Assembly: GCA_014361195.1 (NCBI GenBank)
Contig: JACIWA010000001.1
Coordinates: 124,001-188,000 of the forward strand
Direction of reading: 5' to 3'
Origin: Thermoplasmatales archaeon
GTDB taxonomy: Archaea > Thermoplasmatota > E2 > UBA202 > JdFR-43
DNA length: 64,000 nt
Numbering within the stretch: the stretch's first letter is position 1; each line of letters opens with the position of its first letter. Shown here piece after piece: positions 54,552 to 62,834 of this stretch. The notes beneath the pieces were generated by a model. It was given only the letters and a program-made list of their open reading frames with translations, was not told the origin of the DNA and ran no database searches. The position numbers and the translations under genes were made by a program.

Positions 54552-55408
54552 CTCTCATCAATCCATTTCTTTATTTTTTCAACATCCTCGCTTTTAAGAT
54601 GTGCAAATCTTCCCTGCATCTTCAGCCATTCTTCAATTGGCTTCCTTTCCTTACCTTCAAGAATTTTCTTGCTTTCAAGATTAAATTCAATTTTTCCATC
54701 AATGGCTTCATAAAGAACCCATGCTCCTGTCTCCACCGCAAGCCTTGCCATCTCAACTGTTTTGCTCATATCAAATCTCCATCCTGGTGGGCAAGGAGCT
54801 AAAATTTCTATATATCTCGGCCCATTAACTTCTTTTGCTCTCTTCATTTTTCTATATAAATCTTCTGGATATGCAATTGTTGAAGTTGCAACATAGGAAA
54901 TGCGATGTGCCATCACAATTTCCGCGAAATTTTTCTCATTCTCTTTTTTTCCGCTCCATGTTGTTGTTGTCCATGCTCCATATGGCGTAGCCCCGCTTCT
55001 CTGGATGCCGGTATTTGAATACATCTGATTGTTATAGCAAACATAAATGAAATTAGTTTGCCTCTCAAGCGCTCCAGATAATGCCTGCAGGCCAATGTCA
55101 TATGTGCCACCATCCCCCGCCCACACAACTGGTATAATATCTTCCCTGCCAAGCACCTTCAGTGAAGATGCAATCCCGCTGGCAGCAGCAGCACTTGCCT
55201 CAAATGCAATGTTTAGGGTAGGAATTGCAAAGGATGTTTTTGGATAGAGGGCTTGAATGACAGCACTGCAGGAAGCGGGCACAACAAATATAACTTTTTT
55301 TCCAAGAGCCTTTAATGCAATGCGAAGGGCAATTGTAATTGGACAGCCAGGACATGCTGCATGCCCTTTAAGTATATATTCTTCTTTTGGTAAATCTTTT
55401 ATTGCCAT
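54515..55408 (-). CDS. porB: Pyruvate:ferredoxin oxidoreductase, beta subunit
   Basis: 297 residues. This subunit binds thiamine diphosphate and one 4Fe-4S cluster. Cys ligands are in HAACPGCP (residues about 17-24), PASCSAV and APCPPGW. The thiamine motif is GDGGTYDIGLQALSGA followed by CYNNQMYSNTG. Start and end overlap porA and ogg. It is the last gene of the porC-porD-porA-porB run. Confidence 0.96.
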   Translation of the reverse strand: MAIKDLPKEEYILKGHAACPGCPITIALRIALKALGKKVIFVVPASCSAVIQALYPKTSFAIPTLNIAFEASAAAASGIASSLKVLGREDIIPVVWAGDGGTYDIGLQALSGALERQTNFIYVCYNNQMYSNTGIQRSGATPYGAWTTTTWSGKKENEKNFAEIVMAHRISYVATSTIAYPEDLYRKMKRAKEVNGPRYIEILAPCPPGWRFDMSKTVEMARLAVETGAWVLYEAIDGKIEFNLESKKILEGKERKPIEEWLKMQGRFAHLKSEDVEKIKKWIDERWEYYKKIYSVK

Positions 55409-56523
55409 CAGCTCACCTCAAATGGATAAAAACCTTCCTTCCCTTTCTTTGCAAGCTCATAAATTCTTTCAATATCTTTATAGCTAACATCCATCCCTCC
55501 TATTCCCGCTATAAAACCATAAGCATCTTTTACTCTTCCCTTAATTTCATTGTATACTATTCCTCCCAGTCCAGGAGAAATAGCTCTTTCAATTACAATT
55601 ATCTTATCATATTTTAACTTTTCAAAAGGCATTGGGCGATGTGTCCTCAAATTTACTACACCTACTTTTTCTCCTTTACTGCGAAGCCTGTCAACCGCAA
55701 ATTTTGCTTCACTTGCTATAGATGCCATCGAAAGAATTACATAATCCGCATCATCGCATTTATATTCTTCAACTAGCCCGTAGTAGCGACCGAATTTTTT
55801 CCCCCATTCCTCACCCACTTCTTCAATAACCTTTTTTGCATTTTCCATTGAAATCATCATATCATGCCTTACCTTTGCATAGTTAAATGGCTCGATTATA
55901 TTTCCATGAGTTATTGGCTCTTCAACACTTATTTTCCAGGCTGGCTTAAAAGGAGGTAAAAAATCATCTATTTCTTTTTGAGAAGGAACTTCAACAGGCA
56001 TTGATGTATGACTCAATATAAATCCATCATAGCAGATCATCGCGGGCAACATAACTTCCTGGCTCTCAGCAATTTTATACGCCTGTATAATTGTATCAAA
56101 AACCTCTTGATTTGAAGAACAGTAAAAATGTAACCATCCTGTATCACGCTGTGCCATTGAATCATTTGCATCACTCCATATATTCCAACCAGGCCCCACC
56201 GCCCTATTAACATTTACCATCACAACCGGCAGGCGAGCCAGGCCCGCCCAATGAAGCATCTCATGCATTAAAAGCAGGCCATGAGATGATGTTGCGGTAA
56301 AAGTTCTTATCCCGCATGCTTCTGCTGCAATGCAAGCGGTCATTGCGGAATGCTCTGATTCAACTCTTATGAATTCCGCATCGAGCTCTCCTTTTTCAAC
56401 ATATTCCGCAAGCCTTTCAACAATTGTTGTCTGAGGTGTTATAGGATATGCAGCTATAACTTTTGGTTTCGCCATCTTTACTGCGAGAGCTGAAATATGA
56501 TTTGCGGTATCTATAAAAATCAT
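55408..56523 (-). CDS. porA: Pyruvate:ferredoxin oxidoreductase, alpha subunit
   Basis: 371 residues. The N-terminal AYPITPQTTIVERLAEYVE and the FTATSSHGLLLMHE segments are typical of the alpha (thiamine pyrimidine-binding) subunit. The C-terminal lobe contains VGVVNLRTHRPMP. The complex oxidises pyruvate to acetyl-CoA and CO2 and reduces ferredoxin. It overlaps porD by 4 nt at its start and porB by 1 nt at its end. Confidence 0.96.
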   Translation of the reverse strand: MIFIDTANHISALAVKMAKPKVIAAYPITPQTTIVERLAEYVEKGELDAEFIRVESEHSAMTACIAAEACGIRTFTATSSHGLLLMHEMLHWAGLARLPVVMVNVNRAVGPGWNIWSDANDSMAQRDTGWLHFYCSSNQEVFDTIIQAYKIAESQEVMLPAMICYDGFILSHTSMPVEVPSQKEIDDFLPPFKPAWKISVEEPITHGNIIEPFNYAKVRHDMMISMENAKKVIEEVGEEWGKKFGRYYGLVEEYKCDDADYVILSMASIASEAKFAVDRLRSKGEKVGVVNLRTHRPMPFEKLKYDKIIVIERAISPGLGGIVYNEIKGRVKDAYGFIAGIGGMDVSYKDIERIYELAKKGKEGFYPFEVS

Positions 56524-56765
56524 TTTCCCTCCCTCTCCATTGAAATTGCCTTAACAGGACATTCATTTGAGCATATTCCACATCCCTTGCAATAGTCATA
56601 GTCAATAACTGGAAAATCATCAATTTCTATAGCACAATCCGGACAAAAAATCCAGCATCGATAGCATTTTATGCATTTCTCCGCATTTACAACTGGCCTA
56701 AACACGCGCCATGTGCCGGTTTTTCCCATTGCACCTTCAGTTGGATAAGATATTGATGTTTTCAT
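56520..56765 (-). CDS. porD: Pyruvate:ferredoxin oxidoreductase, delta (ferredoxin-like) subunit
   Basis: 81 residues with two 4Fe-4S clusters: CIKCYRCWIFCP (about residue 33) and CKGCGICSNECP (about residue 62). This passes electrons from the alpha-beta core to soluble ferredoxin. The gene overlaps porA by 4 nt. Confidence 0.95.
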   Translation of the reverse strand: MKTSISYPTEGAMGKTGTWRVFRPVVNAEKCIKCYRCWIFCPDCAIEIDDFPVIDYDYCKGCGICSNECPVKAISMEREGK

Positions 56766-56775
56766 ATCTTCACCT

Positions 56776-57327
56776 TCATATTTTCACCCTTTCATATGCG
56801 GATTTTACCGCATTTATGTTATTTTGAGCCAATTTTTCAGGAAATCTTTCTTTTATTGCCTCACACAAAGCTTCTATTTTCACTCCATCAATAAGCTTTA
56901 TGAGTGCTCCAACTATTGGAGTATTTACAACGGGTATTCCTCCAACCAAAATTTTATTCTCTATTGCAATGCTTGTTGCATCAACTGTGGCAACTCTAAA
57001 AGAATAAGAAAAATCTCTGGGGCTACGATTGCTATTGAGCAGAATAACTCCATCTTTTTTCAGCCCTGCTGTCACATCAATTACATCAGTTATGCCCATA
57101 TCAAGAACAACAACAATATCCGGCTCTTTTATTTCGCTCCTCAAAAAAATTTCCCCTTCGCTTATCCTCGCAAAGGCCTTAACTGGCGCCCCCCTCCTTT
57201 CCGCCCCGAAAAATGGGAAAGCTTGCACACCTCTGTTTCCGCTTTTCAAGGCGGCGCTTGCGAGAAGATTTGCTGCAGTAACCGCTCCCTGTCCGCCTCT
57301 TCCATAAAATATTATTTCCTTCAGCAT
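56776..57327 (-). CDS. porC: Pyruvate:ferredoxin oxidoreductase, gamma subunit
   Basis: About 183 residues from the ATG at 57327, chosen because MLKEIIFYGRGGQG is the usual N-terminus and a TATA-like box (57348-57360, minus strand CTTTTTAATTG) is about 27 nt upstream. Upstream in-frame ATGs (for example 57381) lie before the promoter. Motifs: GRGGQGAVTAANLLA, PFFGAERRGAPV and VGGIPVVNTP. It is the first gene of the por operon. Confidence 0.95.
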   Translation of the reverse strand: MLKEIIFYGRGGQGAVTAANLLASAALKSGNRGVQAFPFFGAERRGAPVKAFARISEGEIFLRSEIKEPDIVVVLDMGITDVIDVTAGLKKDGVILLNSNRSPRDFSYSFRVATVDATSIAIENKILVGGIPVVNTPIVGALIKLIDGVKIEALCEAIKERFPEKLAQNNINAVKSAYERVKI

Positions 57328-57520
57328 TTTGGTAATGTATTGCATTTCAATTAAAAAGTTTTTCCTAAGAGAGTTTGCCAACCTTGATGAATTGGCTTTT
57401 AATTTTTAGCACTTCAACAAATCATCCCTTAAACGGGGTATTATATTCACTGCCCCAGCATCTTGCATCTTGAGAGAAATAAAGGTTAAAATTTTAATAT
57501 TAGAAAAGTATATCCATCCG
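57328..57520. promoter_or_regulatory. Divergent regulatory region between por operon and acetate transporter
   Basis: 193 bp separate porC (minus) from satP (plus), each with its own TATA-like box (57348-57360 and 57492-57500). The middle holds a GGGG...CCCC dyad (57435-57456) and a short TTGATGA; neither forms a recognised element. The arrangement suggests co-regulation of pyruvate oxidation and acetate movement, but no operator is identified. Confidence 0.35.
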
Positions 57521-58048
57521 ATGAAGCTGAATCCTGCACCTCTTGGGCTTGCTGCATTTGCACTGACAACATTCCTGCTATCGATACATAATCTTGGCTT
57601 TATTGAAGGAAGCATTGTTATTTCATTAGCCATATTTTATGGAGGATTGGCTCAATTCTGCGCAGGAATGCTCTCTTTTAAAGCGGAGAATAATTTTGCG
57701 GGGACCGCCTTTTCCTCATATGGTGCATTCTGGCTTGCTTTCGGGCTTGCTGAATTGCTTAAAGGTTATGGAATTGTTAGCTTTACCGCTAAAGAAACAG
57801 GATTAATGCTTATTGCATGGGGGATATTTACCTTCTATATGTGGATTCCTTCATTGAAAATAGGAAAAGCTATTTCTCTTGTTTTCCTTACCTTATGGCT
57901 TACTTTCTTTGCCTTAGGATTTGCATCTCTTCTTTCATCCAGCCATAAGATAGGAGGGGCTATTGGTATAATTTGCTCAATCCTTGCATGGTATGTTTCT
58001 GCGGGTGAGCTGATAAATGAGTTTTATGGGAAGAAGGTAATTCTATAA
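57521..58048 (+). CDS. satP: Acetate transporter, GPR1/FUN34/YaaH (SatP) family
   Basis: About 175 residues from the ATG at 57521 (a TATA-like box is about 25 nt upstream). The N-terminal NPAPLGLAAFALTTFLLS is the family signature. About six hydrophobic helices follow, with a conserved FYGGLAQFCAGM segment. The family carries acetate or succinate, coupled to protons or as anion channels. The neighbouring por genes make acetyl-CoA, so acetate release is a plausible role. It overlaps the DUF89 start by 1 nt. Confidence 0.92.
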   Translation: MKLNPAPLGLAAFALTTFLLSIHNLGFIEGSIVISLAIFYGGLAQFCAGMLSFKAENNFAGTAFSSYGAFWLAFGLAELLKGYGIVSFTAKETGLMLIAWGIFTFYMWIPSLKIGKAISLVFLTLWLTFFALGFASLLSSSHKIGGAIGIICSILAWYVSAGELINEFYGKKVIL

Positions 58049-58914
58049 TGAAGATAAATTATTCCTGTGTTCCCTGCCTTTTAAACAGGGTTCTTTTTGA
58101 AGCAAAGCTTGTAATCAAGGAGGAGGAAAAAATTCATTATTTAATGAAAAAAGTGCTTGAGAAATTTTCGGAAATATATGATGAGAAGAGAAGTTCAGCG
58201 GAAATTGCAACAGAAATACATGCTCTTGCTTATGAATTAATAGGAAATAAAGATCCTTATAAAAATTTAAAAGAAGAGAGCAATAGAATAGCTTTATCAC
58301 TTCTTCCAAAAGCAAAGGAAATTATTGAAAATAGTGAAAATAAGCTTGAAAAAGCAATAATATGCTCGATAGCAGCAAACTCTATAGATTTTGGAATAGA
58401 AGGTAGTGCAAGCTCGCCGGATGAGCTCTTTTTAAAATTTGAAGAATATGTGAATGAAGGACTTTATATAAATGATTTTGAAAAGATGAAAAAATATCTT
58501 AAAGGAGAAATTCTGTATTTTACAGATAATTGCGGGGAGATAGTTTTTGATAAAATTGTGTGCGAATTGCTAAAAGAATATAATGTAAATATCTCTCTTG
58601 TATGCAAGAAGTATCCAATATTAACAGATGCAACCCATGAAGATGCAATAAAAATTGGATTTCAAGATATTGTAGATGAAATATTAACAACAGGAAAATT
58701 TTCTGTTGGAGTAGATTTTTCTGGAATAAGTGAAAAATTGAAAAGGAAATTGAAAGAAGCATCTCTTATAATATGCAAGGGAATGGCAAATTTTGAATCA
58801 TTTTCAGAGACAAAATATAAGCCAATAGCATATTTGATGAGAGTTAAATGCAATCCAATAGCAAAAAGCATTGGAGCAAAGAAATCAAAAAATATTTTAA
58901 AAATATATGAATAA
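58048..58914 (+). CDS. DUF89-family phosphatase-like protein (ARMT1 superfamily)
   Basis: 288 residues. The N-terminal CVPCLLNR, the central FTDNCGEIVFDK (about residues 150-163) with metal-binding Asp and Asn, and the later DATHEDA and ICKGMANFESFS segments are those of archaeal DUF89 proteins. This superfamily includes metal-dependent damage-control phosphatases and eukaryotic ARMT1. The substrate here is unknown. It overlaps satP by 1 nt and is probably co-transcribed. Confidence 0.85.
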   Translation: MKINYSCVPCLLNRVLFEAKLVIKEEEKIHYLMKKVLEKFSEIYDEKRSSAEIATEIHALAYELIGNKDPYKNLKEESNRIALSLLPKAKEIIENSENKLEKAIICSIAANSIDFGIEGSASSPDELFLKFEEYVNEGLYINDFEKMKKYLKGEILYFTDNCGEIVFDKIVCELLKEYNVNISLVCKKYPILTDATHEDAIKIGFQDIVDEILTTGKFSVGVDFSGISEKLKRKLKEASLIICKGMANFESFSETKYKPIAYLMRVKCNPIAKSIGAKKSKNILKIYE

Positions 58915-58939
58915 AAAAAGAGGGATTAAGGATAAGTAT

Positions 58940-60802
58940 TTAAGGATATCCACCTACTTTTAAGCTTGGATCTCCTAGCAAAACCCACTCTTCAACTGTC
59001 TTGCAGTCAATTGCATCCTTCATTGGATTACGAACTGTTATATAGTCCAATATTGCGGTTCCCCATGCCTCGCCAAGCATATCTTTTCCCTTCGCTCCAT
59101 ATGCATTGAAGAATCTATCTTCTATGAATCCACCGAAGTATTCCACTTCATCAGGTATTCCATTTTTGTTATCATCATATCCTCCTCCATGGCCGTATCC
59201 TAAGCCAGTGTTGCCAAATGTTGCTATTGCCCCCTTATTTGCCATCTTTACAAGATGCCAGCTGAAGCATTCATAAGTTGGCTGATATGTCCATGGATTT
59301 TGTAGGTCATCAAGTAAACTTATGTTAAATTCACTGTTATGACAACCACCTATTACTACAATCGGCTGTTTTTCTCCATTGCTGAGTAAATCCATATTAT
59401 AAGTCATAAGACCATTTACCCACGGTCCTTCTCCATTCTTGAAATGAGTTGCCCATGCAGTTGGGCTTCCATGGCCATCCATTGCAACAAAGCCGAATCC
59501 ACCGCTAAAAGTTTTTATCACATTTACCCATGCAAACTTTCCAGCAAAATAATTTGGTTCAACATATCCATATGTAAGAGTTCCATCAGATACATACAAA
59601 CTTGTTTTTTCAAATCTGTTTGCCATATACTTTTCATAGAACCATGATGTTGAGACCTCTCCTTCAAAAAAGTCATTTCCTCCAAAAGTATCTCCTCCAA
59701 TCAAAAGCATTTTTCTGAACCAACCCTGACCATATGCATTATTTTCATAGTTAATTATCTTATCAATCACATTTTTTAGCTCTTTCAAGCTCCGGCAGGC
59801 GAGCCTGCCGACATAAACATCTGGAGCCAAATCCAGTTTATCTTTTCCATATTTGAATGACCATGCTCCAAAAATTCCATCTCCATTCGTATCCCATGAA
59901 GAAAATGATCCATTCGCATCATAAATGTCCGCAAAGTATAAATCACTTAAATAGCCAAATTCCGCCCGGTCATCAAGTGCAGCATATCTTACAGGGCAGT
60001 ACCATAGAGCATCGTTGCTTGTTGTTGCTCCATCCATTCCCCAATTTCCTGTTAGATAAGATCTCTTGCCTCCTACAAGCATTACATACTTTATTCCATA
60101 TTCTTCAAGAACATCTTTTATGAAGTACTTCACTTTTTCTGCACCATCCCTTCCTTCATAACTTGAATAAATGTTTTCAACTTTCTCTGAAATTACTCTA
60201 AGCCCTTTCTCCTCTTTGTGCTGAATTAGCCTTGCTATTTCACTTTCCCACTCAGATGGATATATTATAAGTAAATCTTTTTGGGCTTCAAAATTTTCTT
60301 TTTCCTGCAAATTATATTCAATTTTTATTTCAAAATCCTTTGCTATCTCAACCATGTTTTCTTTTGCAATATGCCTTACTGGATATAAATATAGGGCAAC
60401 GATCGTTGATAGCTTTCCTTCATAAAGCCCTCCATATTCATTAATGCTATACCATGTTTCTGGATATATTTCATAGCTTTCCCCATCTCCTTCATATCTT
60501 ATGTCCTTTCCATAAGCTATGGCAGGTGGAGCTAAAATTATGCTTGCTTTCTTTTTCTCCACCATTTTTGGAGAACATTCTATGCTAACTTTTGTTCCAA
60601 GAGGGAAGACATATAATTTTACATAGTATGGCAACATTGGTTTTCCTGGGGATGAAGTATAATAAGCTTCACTATATGCTTCACCATATATCTCCGCATA
60701 GCCAACGCTTTCGATATTTTTATTGATTTTTCTGTTATCAACGCTTGCTCCACTCAAAAGAAGAATTGTTGTAACTATTCCCGCTATAATTATTTTCCTC
60801 AT
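58940..60802 (-). CDS. Secreted C25 (gingipain-type) cysteine peptidase, 620 aa
   Basis: Signal peptide MRKIIIAGIVTTILLLSGAS, a propeptide-like region to about residue 200, and a C25 domain: DLLIIYPSEWESEIA, KYVMLVGGKRSYL, catalytic His in AMDGHGSPTAW (about 443) and Cys in VIGGCHNSEF (about 486). It ends with LLGDPSLKVGGYP and has no extra beta domains or tail. This is the simplest of the three C25 proteins here. A GGTGAT site precedes the ATG. The gene is 38 nt after mtaD, so they may share a transcript. A GC-rich perfect inverted repeat lies within it at 59793-59810. Confidence 0.9.
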   Translation of the reverse strand: MRKIIIAGIVTTILLLSGASVDNRKINKNIESVGYAEIYGEAYSEAYYTSSPGKPMLPYYVKLYVFPLGTKVSIECSPKMVEKKKASIILAPPAIAYGKDIRYEGDGESYEIYPETWYSINEYGGLYEGKLSTIVALYLYPVRHIAKENMVEIAKDFEIKIEYNLQEKENFEAQKDLLIIYPSEWESEIARLIQHKEEKGLRVISEKVENIYSSYEGRDGAEKVKYFIKDVLEEYGIKYVMLVGGKRSYLTGNWGMDGATTSNDALWYCPVRYAALDDRAEFGYLSDLYFADIYDANGSFSSWDTNGDGIFGAWSFKYGKDKLDLAPDVYVGRLACRSLKELKNVIDKIINYENNAYGQGWFRKMLLIGGDTFGGNDFFEGEVSTSWFYEKYMANRFEKTSLYVSDGTLTYGYVEPNYFAGKFAWVNVIKTFSGGFGFVAMDGHGSPTAWATHFKNGEGPWVNGLMTYNMDLLSNGEKQPIVVIGGCHNSEFNISLLDDLQNPWTYQPTYECFSWHLVKMANKGAIATFGNTGLGYGHGGGYDDNKNGIPDEVEYFGGFIEDRFFNAYGAKGKDMLGEAWGTAILDYITVRNPMKDAIDCKTVEEWVLLGDPSLKVGGYP

Positions 60803-60840
60803 TTTATCACCATTTCTAAATACAATTCAGAATATAATTT

Positions 60841-62112
60841 TTACTGAGCGAAAAGTTCTTCCTTTGCCTTCTCTACTTCTTCATAAATTCTTTCAACATC
60901 TAAATTTAATTTCCTGTTCTTCATCAATAACTTTCCATTTATTATAACATCACTTACATTCATGCAATTTGAAGAATAAACAATATTTGAAATTACATTA
61001 TGGGATGGAATAAGATTTGGAGATTTCAGCTCAATGCATACCAGATCCGCTTTCTTCCCTTCTTTTATTACACCACCATCAATTCCAAGGAAGCGATATG
61101 AATTTGTTGTTGCCATATCAAAAACTTCTTGGGCATTTAAAATGCTTGCATCCCACCTGTGCTGTTTATGAATAAGGGCGCAGAATTTCATTGTCTCAAA
61201 CATATCAAGCTTATTATTGCTCCCCGCCCCATCCGTACCAAGGGAAACAAAAGCCTTATCTTCAATCAGCTCTGGTAGGGGAGTAAAGCCACCTGTGGCA
61301 AGCTTCATGTTGCTAACTGGATTATGGGCGACGCAGGCCTTTGATTTGGCTATTTCCTTTACTTCTTCTCTAGTAAGCCAGCAGCAATGGGCAAGTATTG
61401 TCTTTTTTGTCAGCAATCCATTCCTTTTAATTTGTTCTAAAACCCTTACACCATAATTTCTAAGGCAATCATAAACTTCTTTTCTTGTTTCCGAGCAATG
61501 AATATGAATATATGCATTGTATTTTTTTGCAATCTCACTTGCCTCCTTTAAAGTTTCAGGTGAGCATGTATATACAGAATGAGGGGCAACAACTGGCTTA
61601 ACTATCTCATCGCCCATCCATTTCCTTATAAATTTTTCACATTCCTTTAAAAGATTTTCTTTTTTCATCTCAGGAGTATCGAAATCAAGAATGCTGAAGC
61701 CAGCGAAGCATCTTATCCCTGTTTTTTTTGCCTGATTTGCAATTTCATCCTCATAAAAATACATATCCGCACAGCAAGTTGTGCCACTTGAAATCATCTC
61801 AATAAATGCAAGTTTTGTTGCTATGGAAATATGTTTTTTTCTTAATTTTGCTTCAATAGGCCATATTTTTTTAGTTAGCCATTCTTCCAGTTTCATATCA
61901 TCCGCATAACCACGAAAAAGAGTCATTGGTAAATGGGTATGCATGTTTATTAATCCAGGAATCACTATCCTGTTTTTTATTAAAAAATCCGCTTCATGAG
62001 AAATTTTTCCTATTTCAACAATTCTATCATCCTCTATATAAATATCTCCCTTCTTTATTCTCCTCCTTTCATCCTGACTAGCTATTATTGAATTTTTTAT
62101 CAGTATGCTCAT
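60841..62112 (-). CDS. mtaD: 5'-methylthioadenosine/S-adenosylhomocysteine deaminase
   Basis: 423 residues, an amidohydrolase of the MtaD/DadD type that deaminates adenosine-like nucleosides to inosines. Metal ligands are in NMHTHLPM (near residue 56), IHIHCSE and ILAHCCWL, and the catalytic Asp is in LGTDGAGSNNKLDM. The start directly follows the stop of the preceding gene. It is likely used in SAH and MTA recycling. Confidence 0.92.
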   Translation of the reverse strand: MSILIKNSIIASQDERRRIKKGDIYIEDDRIVEIGKISHEADFLIKNRIVIPGLINMHTHLPMTLFRGYADDMKLEEWLTKKIWPIEAKLRKKHISIATKLAFIEMISSGTTCCADMYFYEDEIANQAKKTGIRCFAGFSILDFDTPEMKKENLLKECEKFIRKWMGDEIVKPVVAPHSVYTCSPETLKEASEIAKKYNAYIHIHCSETRKEVYDCLRNYGVRVLEQIKRNGLLTKKTILAHCCWLTREEVKEIAKSKACVAHNPVSNMKLATGGFTPLPELIEDKAFVSLGTDGAGSNNKLDMFETMKFCALIHKQHRWDASILNAQEVFDMATTNSYRFLGIDGGVIKEGKKADLVCIELKSPNLIPSHNVISNIVYSSNCMNVSDVIINGKLLMKNRKLNLDVERIYEEVEKAKEELFAQ

Positions 62113-62733
62113 TTAATCAAGCAGTATTATGTTATATGGGGTTACAAAAGGATACTCAGTTATTTCTCCTTCTACCTCTACCTTCCTTCCTTCAACATCC
62201 ATCTTTTCCTTCAATAATATTCCAAGAACTCCTTCTTCATAAGCAAGCCTCATTATATATCCATCCCTATAAGGAACAACCGCTTTAACTACGCCTCTTA
62301 CCCTTACTTTCCCTTTAGATGGAACATAAGAAACCACTTTTTCCTTTTTCCTGTAAAGTTCATAAAAATTTGCTTTCAGCTCTTTTAGTATGTCTTCATC
62401 TGAAATAACAAAAGCAAGCTGATTTTCTTTAATTTCGCCCGCAAATATATATGCTTTCGTAAGCCCGATTGCATAGTTTCCAACTGCCTCTGGATTTTCA
62501 ACCGCATTTTTTGCTTTTGGGCTAGGGGTTGCAACAACTATCTTTGCATCTGGAGGTGGCTCAATGCTTATTTTTTCAGCAACTATTAGAGGATTTTTTA
62601 GCTCCGAAAGACTCCATTTTTTTAACAACTTGCATGTTTTTTCAGGCAAGCTTTTTTTCCATGCAAGCTCAACCGCAACAGAAACCGAAACTATCCCCAC
62701 TACTAAGCCCGCAATAAATCCTACTAAATCCAT
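62113..62733 (-). CDS. Membrane-anchored protein with a possible OB-like C-terminal part, unknown function
   Basis: 206 residues. An N-terminal transmembrane helix (VGFIAGLVVGIVSVSVAVEL) acts as anchor. Residues about 50-130 are mixed, with PPPDAKIVVATPSPKAKNAV, and the rest is beta-rich (GKVRVRGVVKAVVPYR, VEGRKVEVEGEITEYP), suggestive of a small barrel. No family is recognised. It is joined end to end with mtaD (stop at 62113, start at 62112). A role tied to nucleoside recycling at the membrane would be a guess. Confidence 0.65.
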   Translation of the reverse strand: MDLVGFIAGLVVGIVSVSVAVELAWKKSLPEKTCKLLKKWSLSELKNPLIVAEKISIEPPPDAKIVVATPSPKAKNAVENPEAVGNYAIGLTKAYIFAGEIKENQLAFVISDEDILKELKANFYELYRKKEKVVSYVPSKGKVRVRGVVKAVVPYRDGYIMRLAYEEGVLGILLKEKMDVEGRKVEVEGEITEYPFVTPYNIILLD

Positions 62734-62834
62734 AATTTAAATATATTCTTAATTATTAAGCTTTACCTTTTTTTATGCTAATTGATAACATTTGTCAAAA
62801 GAAAGAATTATTAAATAAAGTAACATTACATTTA

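Noticed and set aside
57406-57633. 75-codon minus-strand ORF and GGGG/CCCC dyad between porC and satP
   Set aside because: The ORF overlaps the satP start and has no family features. The dyad is short, and no C/D or H/ACA boxes could be placed, so no RNA is claimed.
56226-59805. A shared 14-base GC-rich word in porA (56226-56239) and the 620-residue C25 gene (59792-59805)
   Set aside because: Several 14-base matches are expected by chance in 64 kb, and the two copies lie in different reading frames.
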